Shown here: in pieces, positions 34,836 to 47,567 of the stretch
Layout of the letters: each line of letters opens with the position of its first letter
How positions within the stretch are numbered: the stretch's first letter is position 1
NCBI RefSeq assembly: GCF_003008595.1
Contig: NZ_CP027669.1
Location: 1,302,001 to 1,366,000 of the forward strand
Reading direction: 5' to 3'
Length of the DNA stretch: 64,000 nt
Origin: Simplicispira suum
GTDB taxonomy: Bacteria > Pseudomonadota > Gammaproteobacteria > Burkholderiales > Burkholderiaceae_C
Program-made: the position numbers and the translations under genes
The notes under the pieces: model-generated
What the model was told of the DNA's origin: nothing
Databases searched by the model: none
What the model saw: only the letters and a program-made list of their open reading frames with translations

Positions 34836-35987
34836 ATGAGCCGCCTTCCCCTGCAACGCCGCACCCTGGCCCTGCTGGCCGTCGTGCTGCCCCTGCTGGC
34901 CTTGTTCATCTATGTGGTGCTGCGCTCGGGGCCGCTCGCTCCGGTGGCCGTCACCGTGGCCACGGCCGAGCAGCGCTCCATCACCCCCGCCCTGTTCGGC
35001 ATTGGCACGGTGGAGGCGCGCACCACCTACCACGTCGGTCCCACGGTGTCCGGCCGCGTGCTGCGCCTGTCGGTCGAAGTAGGCGACCGCGTCACGGCGG
35101 GCCAGGTGCTGGGCGAAATGGATGCCGTGGACTTTGACGAGCGCCTGCGCGCCCAGGCTGCCGCCGTACAGCGGGCCCAGGCCGCTCTGAAGGACGCGCA
35201 GGCCCGCCAGCAGCAGGCACAGACCCAGGCTACGCGCTACGCCGAGCTGCTGGCCGTGCGTGCCACCAGCGAAGAAATTGCCACCGCGCGCCAGCAGGAC
35301 TTGGCCAGCGCCAACGCTGCTCTGGCGGGCAGCCAGGCCGAAGTGGCACGCCTGCGCGCCGAGCAGGAAGCCCTGCGCACGCAGCGCGGCCAGCTGCGCC
35401 TGCGCGCCCCGGCCGACGCGCTGGTGACAGCGCGCCTGGCCGAGCCCGGCAGCACCGTGGTGCCCGGACAGGCGGTAGTGGACCTGGTAGACCCGAACAG
35501 CCTGTGGGTCAATGTGCGCTTTGACCAGACCAGTGCGGCCGGCCTCGCCGCCGGTTTGCCCGCGCAGGTGCTGCTGCGCTCGGACGTTGGGGCGCCACTG
35601 GCCGCGCGCGTGCTGCGTGTCGAACCCCTGGCCGATGCCGTGACCGAAGAAACCCTGGCGAAGGTGGTGCTGGCCTCCCTGCCCACCCCCTTGCCGCCGC
35701 TGGGCACCCTGGCGGAAGTCACCATTCACCTGCCCGAACTCGCCGCTGCACCCACCATCCCCAATGCCGCCCTGCGGCGCGTGGACGGAAAGATGGGCGT
35801 TTGGGAGTTGGGCGCCGACGGCCTGCGCTTTGCCCCCCTGGTACTGGGCCAGGCTGATCTGGACGGCCAGGTGCAGGTGCACAGCGGCCTTGCAGAAGGC
35901 GCGCGCATCGTCGTCTACAGCGAGAAGGAACTGACCGCCCGCAGCAACACCCATGTGGTGGACCGCATCGTCAAGGGGGCGCCGTGA
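34836..35987 (+). CDS. HlyD/MacA-like periplasmic adaptor (membrane fusion protein)
   Basis: Adaptor of 383 aa with a strong AAGGAGGT ribosome site. An N-terminal TM (LALLAVVLPLLALFIYVVL) anchors it. The biotinyl-lipoyl-like halves flank a long coiled coil (about 100-195) rich in Ala/Gln/Arg; the beta-barrel domain follows (VDPNSLWVNVRF). It would link the inner-membrane ABC permease to the outer-membrane protein encoded downstream. The stop overlaps the GTG start of the permease. Confidence 0.9.
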   Translation: MSRLPLQRRTLALLAVVLPLLALFIYVVLRSGPLAPVAVTVATAEQRSITPALFGIGTVEARTTYHVGPTVSGRVLRLSVEVGDRVTAGQVLGEMDAVDFDERLRAQAAAVQRAQAALKDAQARQQQAQTQATRYAELLAVRATSEEIATARQQDLASANAALAGSQAEVARLRAEQEALRTQRGQLRLRAPADALVTARLAEPGSTVVPGQAVVDLVDPNSLWVNVRFDQTSAAGLAAGLPAQVLLRSDVGAPLAARVLRVEPLADAVTEETLAKVVLASLPTPLPPLGTLAEVTIHLPELAAAPTIPNAALRRVDGKMGVWELGADGLRFAPLVLGQADLDGQVQVHSGLAEGARIVVYSEKELTARSNTHVVDRIVKGAP

Positions 35988-37231
35988 TCAGCCTGGCGGG
36001 CCGCGACATCCTCCATGCCTGGGGCAAGTTTGTCTTCACGGGCATTGGGCTGGGGCTGCTGATCGGCGTCACGCTCACCATGGCCGGGGTGTACCGCGGC
36101 ATGGTGGACGACGGACGCGCCCTGCTGGACAACAGCGGCGCCGACATCTGGGTGGTGCAGCAGGGCACGCTCGGGCCCTACGCCGAACCATCAAGCCTGA
36201 ACGACAGCACCTGGCGCAGCCTGCGCGCGCTGCCCGGCGTGCAGGACGCTGCCAACGTGACCTATCTGACCATGCAGGTGCAGCGCCTGGCAGGCAACGG
36301 CAGCGCGGCGGACGCAGCGGGCACGGCCCGTGCCGCCAGCGACGTGCGCGCCATGGTGGTCGGCATCGCGCCCGGCGGCAGCGGCACACCGGGCTGGCCG
36401 CCCTATCTGGTGGCAGGCCGCCAGCTCACGCGCAGCCATTACGAGGCTGTGGCCGACATCGCCAGCGGCCTGGCGCTGGGCGAGCGCATCCAGATCCGGC
36501 GCAACGTCTATACCGTGGTCGGGCTCACGCGGCGCATGGTGTCCTCGGGCGGTGACCCCATGGTGTTCATCCCGCTCAAGGATGCGCAGGCGGCACAGTT
36601 TCTGCGCGACAACGATGCGCTCTGGCAAAGCCGCCACCGCACCGCCGCCAACCCCGCTTTCAACCGTCCGGGTGTGCCCGGCCTGCTGGACGCCGTGATT
36701 GCTTCGCAAAGCAGCAACCCTTCGGTCAACGCGGTGCTGGTGCGCGTGCGCCCAGGCCACGACGCCGAGGAGGTAGCAGCGTCGATCCAGCGCTGGCAGC
36801 GCCTCACGGCCACCACACGCGCGCAGATGGAAGACATCCTGGTCGGAAAGCTGATTGCCACCTCAGCGAAGCAGATCGGCATGTTCCTGGCCATTCTGGC
36901 GCTGGTCAGCGCGGCCATCGTCGCCTTCATCATCTACACGCTCACGCTGGGCAAGATCCGCGAGATCGCGGTGCTCAAGCTCATCGGCACCAAGAACCGC
37001 ACCATCGCCGGCATGATCGTGCAGCAGGCGCTGGGCCTGGGGCTCATCGGCTTCGTGGTGGGCAAGATCTCCGCCACGCTGATGGCGCCCGCCTTCCCCA
37101 AATACGTGCTGCTGGTGCCAGAAGACACGGCGATGGGGCTGGCGGCCATCCTGGCCATCTGCGTACTGGCCAGCGGCGTCGCCATCCGCGCCGCGCTGCG
37201 CGTCGATCCCGCCGAAGCGGTAGGAGGTTGA
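35984..37231 (+). CDS. ABC transporter permease, FtsX/DevC-like
   Basis: Permease of 415 aa starting with GTG. One TM lies at the N terminus (about 12-32), followed by a large periplasmic MacB-core-like domain (about 35-275) and three more TMs in the FtsX domain (about 285-410). This 1+3 topology is typical of MacB and DevC. With the adaptor and the ATPase it makes a tripartite exporter. The start overlaps the adaptor stop and the ATPase gene begins one base after its stop. Confidence 0.9.
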   Translation: MISLAGRDILHAWGKFVFTGIGLGLLIGVTLTMAGVYRGMVDDGRALLDNSGADIWVVQQGTLGPYAEPSSLNDSTWRSLRALPGVQDAANVTYLTMQVQRLAGNGSAADAAGTARAASDVRAMVVGIAPGGSGTPGWPPYLVAGRQLTRSHYEAVADIASGLALGERIQIRRNVYTVVGLTRRMVSSGGDPMVFIPLKDAQAAQFLRDNDALWQSRHRTAANPAFNRPGVPGLLDAVIASQSSNPSVNAVLVRVRPGHDAEEVAASIQRWQRLTATTRAQMEDILVGKLIATSAKQIGMFLAILALVSAAIVAFIIYTLTLGKIREIAVLKLIGTKNRTIAGMIVQQALGLGLIGFVVGKISATLMAPAFPKYVLLVPEDTAMGLAAILAICVLASGVAIRAALRVDPAEAVGG

Positions 37232-37232
37232 C

Positions 37233-37969
<737 letters not shown>

Positions 37970-37973
<4 letters not shown>

Positions 37974-38392
37974 AACCCATGCTGCAACGCAATCCCTGGC
38001 TGCGCGGCGCCAGCGTGTTCGCTGTGCTCTTTGGCCTGCTTACCCTGAAGGAAGGCGGCACCGTGCTGTTCGGCGGCGCAGCCGCGCGCAGCGCTGCCGG
38101 GGCCTATGTGCCGTTTGTGCTCTGGTTCAATTTCGTGGCCGGTTTTGCCTACGTGGCGGCAGGCATTGCGCTCTGGCGGCGCCTGGGCTGGGCGGCGTGG
38201 CTGGCGCTCTGCATTGGCCTGGTGACGGGCTTGGTGTTTGCGGCCTTCGGCATCCATGTACTGACGGGCGGCGCCTATGAGATGCGCACCGTCGGCGCCA
38301 TGGCCTTGCGCACTGTGGTGTGGCTGGGCATCAGTGCCCTGGCCTTGCGTTTGCGACCCGCCCGCGCGGTCCGACTGGAAACCACACGATGA
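37970..38392 (+). CDS. Four-TM membrane protein of unknown function
   Basis: Hydrophobic protein of 140 aa with four predicted helices (about 10-28, 45-65, 68-90, 105-125). The start that overlaps the ATPase stop (ATGA) is preferred over an ATG 33 nt earlier inside the ATPase gene. It is coupled at both ends to efflux genes, so it probably belongs to the exporter unit. No family recognised. Confidence 0.7.
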
Positions 38393-39864
38393 AAAATGTT
38401 TTGTTCCACGCGCTTCCCAGCGGGCGCGCCTCCTTGTCCCTGGTGCTCACCGCCCTGCTCGCTGGCTGCGCGGCGGGCCCGGATTATCAAACGCGCCCAC
38501 TCCTGGCGGACAACGCCCTGCCGCAACCGGCCAGTACCGCATCGGGCAGCGCCAGCAGCAGCGCCTTTGGCGCGGCGCAGGCGTGGCGCGCCGACATCGA
38601 CCTGGAAGCGCCCTGGTGGCAGCAACTCGGTTCCCCTCGCCTGGACGCGCTGATCGACCAAGCCCTGCAGGCCAGCCCGACGCTGGTGGCCGCGCAGGCA
38701 CAACTGCGCCAGGCTGAGGAACTGCAGGGGGCGCAAGAGCGCGCCACTCAACTGCCGCGCGCCGACCTGGGCGTGGGCAGCGCGCGCCAGCACAGCTCGC
38801 CCAGCGCACAGGGTTTGCCCGGCGACGGGCGCACCTTCAGCCTGCACAGCGCCAGCGTCAGCGTGCAGTACCAGCTCGACGTGTCGGGCGGCAACCGCCG
38901 GGCGCTGCAGGCCCTGGCGGCACGCACCGACTACCGCCGCTACCAGCTGGCAGGCGCCCGCCTGGACCTCGCCGCGCGCATCGCCAGCACCGCCATTACC
39001 CAGGCGCGCATTGCCGCCCAGGCCGAAGCCCTGGAGGCCATCGCCCGCAACCAGGCGGCGCAAACTGGCATCGCCCAGGAACGCCTGCGCCTGGGCCAGG
39101 CCATGCCGGCCGATGTGCAGGCCCTGCAGGCGGCGCTGGAGCAGACCCGCGCCTCCGCGCTGCTGCTGCGCAAGCAGGCGCAGCAAAGCGCTCACTTGCT
39201 GGCCGTGTTGGCCGGGCGCGCACCGGGCGCCGAGCCGCTGCCCGCGTTCAGCTTGGAAGATTTCACATTGCCCGCCGAGCTGCCGCAGGTGCTGCCGTCT
39301 GAGCTGGTGCGCCAGCGCCCCGACATCCAGGCAGCCGAAGCACTGGTGCGTGTGGCCAGCGCCGAGCATGGCGTGGCCGTGGCGCGCATGTACCCGCAAA
39401 TCCGGCTCAGCGCGAATCTGGGCAGCCAGGCGCTGACCACGGGTGCCCTGTTTGGTGGCGGCTCGGCCGTGTGGGGCCTGATTGCCCAGCTCACCCAGCC
39501 TTTGTTTGACCCGGCCTTGCCCGCGCAGCAACGCGCCGCACTGGCCGGCCTGGACGCCGCTGCCGCCCAGTACCAGGGCGTGGTGCTGGACGCGCTGCGC
39601 AGCGTGGCCGATGCCCTGCGCGCCACCGAGGCCGATGCGCAGGTGCTCGCCACGCTGGAGCGGGCCGATACCGCCGCACAGGCCAGCCTGCAGACCACGC
39701 AGCAGCAACTGGCGCTGGGCGCCAGCAGCCACCTGCAATGGCTGGTGGCCCAGCAGCAAGCCCTACAACTGCGCAGCAGCCTGGTGGCGGCACAGGCCCA
39801 GCGCCTCGCCGACAGTGCCGCGCTGTTCCAGGCCGTGGGCGCGGGCGTGGCTACGGCCTCCTGA
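38389..39864 (+). CDS. NodT-family outer-membrane efflux lipoprotein
   Basis: Outer-membrane factor of 491 aa. A lipobox LLAGC at residues about 23-27 marks lipidation, followed by the NodT-type CAAGPDYQ. Two outer-membrane-efflux repeats hold the long helices and the paired motif PWWQQLGSPRLDALIDQAL and ELVRQRPDIQAAEALV. It gives the exporter of this operon its own outer-membrane channel, separate from the TolC-like protein at 44.8 kb. The start overlaps the previous stop. Confidence 0.9.
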   Translation: MKNVLFHALPSGRASLSLVLTALLAGCAAGPDYQTRPLLADNALPQPASTASGSASSSAFGAAQAWRADIDLEAPWWQQLGSPRLDALIDQALQASPTLVAAQAQLRQAEELQGAQERATQLPRADLGVGSARQHSSPSAQGLPGDGRTFSLHSASVSVQYQLDVSGGNRRALQALAARTDYRRYQLAGARLDLAARIASTAITQARIAAQAEALEAIARNQAAQTGIAQERLRLGQAMPADVQALQAALEQTRASALLLRKQAQQSAHLLAVLAGRAPGAEPLPAFSLEDFTLPAELPQVLPSELVRQRPDIQAAEALVRVASAEHGVAVARMYPQIRLSANLGSQALTTGALFGGGSAVWGLIAQLTQPLFDPALPAQQRAALAGLDAAAAQYQGVVLDALRSVADALRATEADAQVLATLERADTAAQASLQTTQQQLALGASSHLQWLVAQQQALQLRSSLVAAQAQRLADSAALFQAVGAGVATAS

Positions 39865-39909
39865 GTCGCACTTGTCGCAAGGCCGAAGCACGGCTTAAAT
39901 CATCGTTAC

Positions 39910-39938
39910 TTGACTATTTAACTACTTGCGCAAATAAT
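39910..39938 (+). promoter_or_regulatory. Strong sigma-70 promoter for the RND operon
   Basis: TTGACT and AATAAT are separated by exactly 17 bp, each matching five of six consensus bases, in an AT-rich gap 52 bp before the adaptor start. AGAT-TAAT-ATCT just downstream may be a small operator. Confidence 0.6.
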
Positions 39939-39989
39939 AGATTAATATCTTTCGTCCGCGACCCCGCGACCGCTCTCAAGAGAATGCCC

Positions 39990-41102
39990 ATGACGCTTTC
40001 TTCCGCTCTCTCTTCCGCTCTCGCCCGGCTCAGCGCGCCATCCGTCACGATGCTCCTGGCGGCGCTGTCCTGTGTCTGGGCTGCCCCCGCGCTTGCCGCC
40101 ACCGATGCGCCTCTGGCCACTGCACCCGCGCAGGCCGCTGGCAGCGCCCGCGCTGTCAGCTACGACGGCGTCGTAGAGGCTGTGCGCCAGACGCAGATTG
40201 CCGCCCAGGTGCCCGGCGCGGTGGTGGAACTGGCCGTACATGCGGGCGACCGTGTCGCCGCCGGCCAGTTGCTTGCGCGCATTGACGCGCGCAGCGCCGA
40301 CCAGGGGGCCGCCGCCAGCGCGGCGCAGGTGCAGGCAGCGCGGGCCGGCCTGGCCGTGGCCCAGGGCGAATTTGAACGCCAGCAGCAACTGCACGCCAAA
40401 AAATACATCAGCGCCGCCGCACTGGAGCGCGCCGAGGGCCAGCTCAAGGCGGCGCGCGCGCAGGTGCAAGCGCAAAGCGCACAGGCGGGCGCGGCGCGCA
40501 CCGGGGCCGGCCTGCACACCGTGCGCGCGCCCTACGCCGGTGTGGTGGCCGAAGTGCCGGTGCAGTTGGGCGACATGGCCATGCCGGGCCGCCCGCTGCT
40601 CACGCTCTACGACCCGTCGGCCCTGCGCGTCACGGCTTCGGTGCCGCAGTCGGCTATGGCCAAGCTTGCGGGCACCAATCTCGGCGCCGCCCAGGTGCGC
40701 ATCGAACTTCCCGGCGTGCCCGCCGACCAGCAGCCCCAGGTCACGCGTGTGCAACTGCTGCCCACGGTAGATTCCGGCACGCACACCCAGCAACTGCGCG
40801 CCGAGTTGCCAGCCCAATTCGCCCACGCCGTACCCGGCATGTTTGCGCGTCTCTGGCTGGCAGCGGTGCCGGTCGATTCAAAAGCCGCCGATGCGCCCCA
40901 GGCGGGCGTCACCGTGCCCCTCGCGTCGGTGCTGCGCCGCGGTGAAATGACCGGCGTGTACGTGCCCGACGCCCAGGGCCGCCCACTGCTGCGCCAGGTG
41001 CGCCTCGGGCCGGTGGTTGGCGATCGCGTAGAGATTTTGAGCGGTGTCGCCCCCGGCGAAGCCGTGGTGCTGGACCCGCTGGCCGTCGGCAGCGCGCGCT
41101 AA
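39990..41102 (+). CDS. RND-type periplasmic adaptor protein
   Basis: Adaptor of 370 aa. The ATG at 39990 has AAGAGA well placed upstream; another ATG two codons earlier is possible. A signal peptide ends near APALAA. Domain order: lipoyl half (VEAVRQTQIAAQVPGAVVE), coiled coil (about 95-150), second lipoyl half, beta-barrel (LYDPSALRVTASVP) and membrane-proximal domain. It pairs with the RND pump encoded 15 bp downstream. Confidence 0.9.
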   Translation: MTLSSALSSALARLSAPSVTMLLAALSCVWAAPALAATDAPLATAPAQAAGSARAVSYDGVVEAVRQTQIAAQVPGAVVELAVHAGDRVAAGQLLARIDARSADQGAAASAAQVQAARAGLAVAQGEFERQQQLHAKKYISAAALERAEGQLKAARAQVQAQSAQAGAARTGAGLHTVRAPYAGVVAEVPVQLGDMAMPGRPLLTLYDPSALRVTASVPQSAMAKLAGTNLGAAQVRIELPGVPADQQPQVTRVQLLPTVDSGTHTQQLRAELPAQFAHAVPGMFARLWLAAVPVDSKAADAPQAGVTVPLASVLRRGEMTGVYVPDAQGRPLLRQVRLGPVVGDRVEILSGVAPGEAVVLDPLAVGSAR

Positions 41103-41117
41103 AGGCAAGGGAACTTC

Positions 41118-44100
41118 ATGAGCGCAAGCACTCCCCCCGCCTCGGCGTCTCTGGCCGCATTGCGGATTTCTTCCAGAGCGCGCAGATCACGCCGCTGCTG
41201 GCCTTGGTGGCCTTTTTGCTCGGCGCCTTTGCCGTGCTGGTGACGCCGCGCGAGGAAGAGCCGCAGATCAACGTGACCATGGCCAACGTGATCATTCCGT
41301 TTCCCGGCGCCAGCGTGCGCGACGTGGAGCAGATGGTGGCGATTCCGGCCGAACAGGTGCTCTCGCAGATCACAGGCGCCGAGCATGTGATGTCCACTTC
41401 GCGCCCCGGCATGGCGCTGCTGACCGTGCAATTCAAGGTGGGCGTGCCGCGCACCGAGGCGCTGGTGCGGCTGTACGACACCGTGAACTCCAACGCCGAC
41501 TGGCTGCCCCAGGGCCTGGGCGTTCTGCCGCCCATCATCAAGCCCAAGGGCATTGACGACGTGCCCATCGTCGCGCTGACGCTCTACTCCAGCAACCCGC
41601 AAACCGACGCCTTTCAGCTGGAGCGCGTGGCGCACAGCATCGAGGCGGACTTGAAGCGCGTGCCCGGCACGCGCGAGGTCACCACCCTCGGTGGCCCTGG
41701 CCGCGCGGTGATGGTGGAAATGGACCCGGCGCGCATGAGCGGCGCGGGCGTCACCGTGGCGGACCTGCGGCGCGCCCTGCAGTCGGCCAACCTGGGGCTG
41801 CCGGTGGGCGATCTGCTGCGCGCCAACCAGGCCATTGCGATTGAAGCCGGGCCGCTGCTGGCCAATGCCGCCGAAGTGGCCGACCTGGTGGTCGGCGTGC
41901 AGGCCGGCAAGCCGGTGTTTCTGCGCGACGTCGCCGCCGTGCGAGACGGCCCGCCGCCGGCCGCGCACTACGCCTGGTACGGAACAGCCGGCGAACACGC
42001 CGCAGAACACCCCGCCGTGACCATTGCGATCACCAAGAAGCCGGGGGAGAACGCCATTGACGTGGCCAACGCCGTGATGGCGCGCGCCGAGCAATTGAAG
42101 AACACGGTGATTCCCGCCGACGTGCAGGTCGCCGAGACGCGCAACTACGGCGCCACGGCGAACGACAAGGCGCAAAAACTGATCCAGAAGCTGCTGTTCG
42201 CCACCGCCTCGGTGGTGGCACTGGTGTTCATCGCCCTGGGGCGGCGCGAGGCTGCCATCGTCGGCACCGCCGTGGTGCTGACGCTGACCGCCACGCTGTT
42301 TGCGTCCTGGGCCTGGGGCTTTACGCTCAACCGGGTTTCGCTGTTCGCGCTGATCTTCTCCATCGGCATCCTGGTGGACGACGCCATCGTGGTGGTGGAG
42401 AACATCCACCGCCACCAGCAGCTGGAACCGGGCAAAACGCTGGCGCAAATCATCCCCGGCGCGGTGGACGAAGTGGGCGGCCCGACCATCCTCGCCACGC
42501 TTACCGTGATTGCCGCGCTGTTGCCCATGGCCTTTGTCTCGGGGCTGATGGGCCCGTACATGAGCCCCATCCCCATCAACGCCAGCATGGGCATGCTGCT
42601 CTCCTTGGCGATTGCCTTTGTCGTCACGCCCTGGCTGGCGCGGCTGTGGATGAAGCAGCACCCCGGCCAGGCCGAGGAAGGCCATGCCCAGCCCTCGGGC
42701 ATGGCGCGGCGCATCACGCCGCTGTTCACGCGCATCTTCGCGCCGCTGCTCGATGAAAAACGCGGCGGACGCAACCGCGCCCTGCTGGGTCTGGGCGTGG
42801 CGCTGCTGATCGCCATCTCGGTGGCGCTGCCCGCCACCGGGCTGGTGCTGCTCAAGATGCTGCCGTTTGACAACAAGTCGGAGTTCCAGGTGGTGGTCGA
42901 CATGCCCGCCGGCACGCCGGTCGAGCGCACCGCCGCCGTGCTGCACGAACTGGGCGCGTACCTCGCCACCGTGCCCGAGGTGACGGACTACCAGGCCTAC
43001 GCCGGCACCGCCGCCCCGATCAACTTCAACGGCCTGGTGCGCCAGTACTACCTGCGCACTGGTGGCGAGGTGGGCGACATCCAGGTCAACCTGGTGGACA
43101 AACATGAGCGCGACGCGCAAAGCCACGCCATTGCCACGCGCGTGCGAGCGCCGCTGCAGGAAATTGCCAAGCGCTATGACGCCAACGTCAAAGTGGTCGA
43201 GGTGCCGCCCGGCCCGCCCGTGCTCTCGCCCATCGTCGCCGAAATCTACGGGCCCGACGCCGAAGGCCGCCGCCAGGTGGCCAAGGCCGTGCGCGGCGTG
43301 TTCGAAGCGACCACCGGCCTGGTGGATGTGGACGACACCAGCATTGCCGATGCGCCGCGCCAGCTCCTGCTGGTGGACCGCCGCAAGGCGGCCCTGCTGG
43401 GCGTGCCGCAGCAAGCGATCGTGACCACGCTGCGCGCCGGACTGGCGGGGGAAGCGGCCACCTATCTGCACGACCAAAGCAAATACCCCGCCGCCGCCAC
43501 GCTGCAACTGCCGCCGGAGCAACAAGGCAACCTGAACGCACTGCTGCAGCTCACGGTGCGCTCGGCCAGCGGTGCACTGGTACCGATCCGCGAGTTGGTC
43601 ACCGTGAGCGATACGCTGCGCGAGCAGCCCGTGCACCACAAGGATTTGCTGCCGGTGAACTACGTGCTTGCCGACATGGCCGGCAAGGTGGACAGCCCGC
43701 TCTACGGCATGTTTGAAATGCGCAGCAGCATCGCCAAGCTGCCCATGCCCGGTGGCGGCCAGTTGGCGGAGTACTTCATCCACCAGCCCAGCGACGCCTG
43801 GCGCGGCTACGCGCTCAAGTGGGATGGCGAGTGGCAAATCACCTACGAGACCTTCCGCGACATGGGCGCCGCCTACGCCGTGGGCCTGATCCTGATTTAC
43901 CTGCTGGTGGTGGCGCAGTTTGGCAGCTACCTCACGCCGCTGATCATCATGGCGCCCATTCCGCTGACCATCATTGGCGTCATGCCGGGCCACGCGCTGC
44001 TGGGCGCGCAGTACACCGCCACCAGCATGATCGGCATGATTGCGCTGGCCGGCATCATCGTGCGCAACTCCATCCTGCTGGTGGACTTCATCAACCTGCA

Positions 44101-44377
44101 GGTGAGAAGCGGCGTCGAATTCAAAGAGGCCATCCTCCACTCGGCCATCACGCGCGCCCAGCCCATCGTGCTGACCGGGCTGGCCGCCATGCTGGGGGCG
44201 TTCTTCATCCTGGACGACCCGATCTTCAACGGCCTGGCGATCTCGCTGATCTTCGGTATCGCCGTCTCCACCTTGCTCACGCTGGTGGTCATTCCCACCC
44301 TGTACTACGCGGCGTACCGCAAGCACCTGCACCGGTTGCTGCCGCCTGCAGAAGCGGCAACGCTATCCCATCCATAG
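41118..44377 (+). CDS. RND efflux pump (AcrB/HAE1-like), N-terminal frameshift
   Basis: Inner-membrane RND transporter of about 1,086 aa, 12 TMs with two large periplasmic loops. Family hallmarks include TPREEEPQI after TM1, FPGASVRDVEQMVA, and LVDDAIVVVENIHR in TM4 with the proton-relay Asp pair nearby. An ATG at 41118 with AAGG upstream gives MSASTPPASASL, but the frame breaks at a GG at 41153-41154. One extra G would give a normal GRIADFFQSAQITPLLALV. As read, the main frame has only a TTG at 41204, inside TM1. It may be a sequencing error or a real mutation, like the ctaA break. Operon with adaptor, AhpD-like and TolC-like genes. Confidence 0.85.
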
Positions 44378-44380
44378 CTG

Positions 44381-44428
44381 CTTGCGCACGTTCAGTATGC
44401 GCTAGAGCCCTATTTGATTGATAAAAAT
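44381..44428. repeat. Dispersed palindromic repeat, copy 7
   Basis: The segment 'atagctgcttgcgcacgttcagtatgcgctagagccctattt' keeps the flanks; the stem is altered to GCGCA/TGCGC. It lies between the RND pump and the AhpD-like gene. Confidence 0.5.
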
Positions 44429-44789
44429 GACCCAAAGCTACCTCGACCTGACCCGCGAAATCTCGGCCGAAATTCACAAGCTGCGCGCCGACATCCCCGA
44501 CACCCTGCGCGGCTTTTCCGCCATGGCGCAGGCGGCCGGCCAGCCGGGCGTGCTGGATGCGAAGACGAAGGAGCTGATCGCCATGGCGCTGTCGGTTTCC
44601 TCGCGCTGCGACCCCTGCATTGGCTACCACGCGCAGGCCCTGGTGAAGTTCGGCGCCAGCCGCGCCGAGCTGACTGAGATGCTGGGCATGGCGGTCTACA
44701 TGGGCGGCGGGCCTTCGCTGATGTACGCCGCCAAGGCCTCCGCTGCCTTCGACGAATTTGCCGCCCTGGCCGCGCCGGCCACGGCCTGA
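44427..44789 (+). CDS. Carboxymuconolactone decarboxylase/AhpD-like protein
   Basis: Protein of 120 aa of the AhpD-like fold. The active-site motif C-x2-C-x3-H is present as RCDPCIGYH near residue 60, typical of the alkylhydroperoxidase-like, disulfide-active members. It probably reduces peroxides or acts as a thiol carrier. It sits between the pump and TolC-like genes, an arrangement suggesting a role under the same stress. No good Shine-Dalgarno is visible. Confidence 0.88.
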   Translation: MTQSYLDLTREISAEIHKLRADIPDTLRGFSAMAQAAGQPGVLDAKTKELIAMALSVSSRCDPCIGYHAQALVKFGASRAELTEMLGMAVYMGGGPSLMYAAKASAAFDEFAALAAPATA

Positions 44790-44807
44790 CCCCATCGGAG
44801 ACCGCTC

Positions 44808-46202
44808 ATGCCCCGCCAGCGCCTCACCGCCCCCGCGTACGCGCTCCTCCTTGCCGCCAGCCTTTTGTGCGCAGCGCCGCAAGCGCAGGCCGCCGACCTG
44901 GCGGCCGCGTTTGCCGCCGCCCAGCAGCACGACCGCAGCTACGCCGCCGAACGCGCCGCACACGACACGGCGCAACCCCGGCGCGACCAGGCCGCCGCGC
45001 TGTGGCGGCCGGGGGTGCAGTTCCAGGCGACGGCCGGGCTGGGCAGCAGCGAGACCGACACGCGCGGCGCGCAGTTTGGCGCGCCCGGCCTGGGCACATC
45101 GCAAGGCGTGGATTTTTCCACCTCGGTGAACGGTGGCGCCAGCACCCGCTGGGCGCTGCAGGCCAGCCAGCCGCTCTACAACCCGCAGCGCCGCGCCCAG
45201 CAGCGCCAGCTCCACACCGCCGCCGAAGTGGCCGAGCGCAGTTGGCAGGTGGCGGGCCAGCAATTGGCGCAGCGCGTGGCGCAGGCCTGGTTTGGCCTGG
45301 CGCTGTCGCGCGAATCGCTGGCCGTGCTCGATGCGCAACTGGGCGCCGTGCAGCGCATCAGCCAGGAGGCCCAGGACCGCTACGACCTGGGCGACGCCCC
45401 CGTCACCGCCACCCACGAAGCGCGCGCCCGCCTGGCGCTGCTGCGCGCCCAGCGCCTCGCCGCGCAAAACGAGGTGGCGGTGAAAGAACGCGTGCTGACC
45501 GACCTGACCGGCCTGCCCGTGGCGGCCCTCGAAGCGCACGCCCCCGCCCAGGTGGCGACCGACACCACACCGCTGCCCGCCTGGCAGGCCGAGGCCGAGG
45601 CGCACAACCTGCAACTGGCGCTGCAGCAGCTCGCCGTGGACAACGCCCAGGCCGCCGCCGACCGGCTGCGCGCCGGCAGCAGCGCCAGCGTGGACCTGGT
45701 GGCCCAGGTCGGGCAAGAGCGCATCCACGGCAGCGGCGACTACGGCAGCGCACGCAACAAGGCAACGAATGCCCTGGTGGGCGTGCAGCTCACGGTGCCG
45801 CTGTGGACCGGCGGCATGCAAACTGCCCGCGAGCGCGAAGCCCTTGCCCTGCTGGAAAAAGAGCGTGCCACGCTGGACGCGCTGCGCGAACAGGTGGCGC
45901 GTGACGTCAACACGGCCTGGCTGCAACTGGCCACCGGCGCCGAGCGCGTGCGCGCGCTGGCCGAGGCGCTGGCCGCCAGCAGCGAGCGCCTGGCCGCCAC
46001 CCGGCTCGGCCAAGAGGTGGGCGACCGCACCCTGCTCGACGTCCTCTCCGCCGAAAACGACCAGGCCGCCGCGCGTCTGCAACTGACCCAGGCGCGCACC
46101 GAATGGCTGCTCGCCCGCCTGCAACTGGCCACGCTCAGCGGCCGCCCTGGCGAGACCGCGCTGCAGGCCCTGAGCGCCGCCATGACCGACTCCGGCAAAT
46201 GA
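44808..46202 (+). CDS. TolC-family outer-membrane efflux protein
   Basis: Outer-membrane channel of 464 aa. Signal peptide (LLLAASLLCAAPQAQA), then two repeats of about 200 residues of long alpha-helices and a beta-barrel. Typical TolC features are RYDLGDAPVTATHEARARL and the C-terminal VGDRTLLDVLSAENDQAAAR. No lipobox, unlike the NodT-type protein at 38.4 kb. It would form the outer channel for the RND pump. Confidence 0.9.
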   Translation: MPRQRLTAPAYALLLAASLLCAAPQAQAADLAAAFAAAQQHDRSYAAERAAHDTAQPRRDQAAALWRPGVQFQATAGLGSSETDTRGAQFGAPGLGTSQGVDFSTSVNGGASTRWALQASQPLYNPQRRAQQRQLHTAAEVAERSWQVAGQQLAQRVAQAWFGLALSRESLAVLDAQLGAVQRISQEAQDRYDLGDAPVTATHEARARLALLRAQRLAAQNEVAVKERVLTDLTGLPVAALEAHAPAQVATDTTPLPAWQAEAEAHNLQLALQQLAVDNAQAAADRLRAGSSASVDLVAQVGQERIHGSGDYGSARNKATNALVGVQLTVPLWTGGMQTAREREALALLEKERATLDALREQVARDVNTAWLQLATGAERVRALAEALAASSERLAATRLGQEVGDRTLLDVLSAENDQAAARLQLTQARTEWLLARLQLATLSGRPGETALQALSAAMTDSGK

Positions 46203-47549
<1,347 letters not shown>

Positions 47550-47567
47550 CGCACAACCGCGCAGACT

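Noticed and set aside
41099..44332. 1,077-codon open frame antisense to the RND pump
   Set aside because: Composition is His/Arg/Gly-rich without domain sense; it is a shadow of the G+C-rich pump gene.
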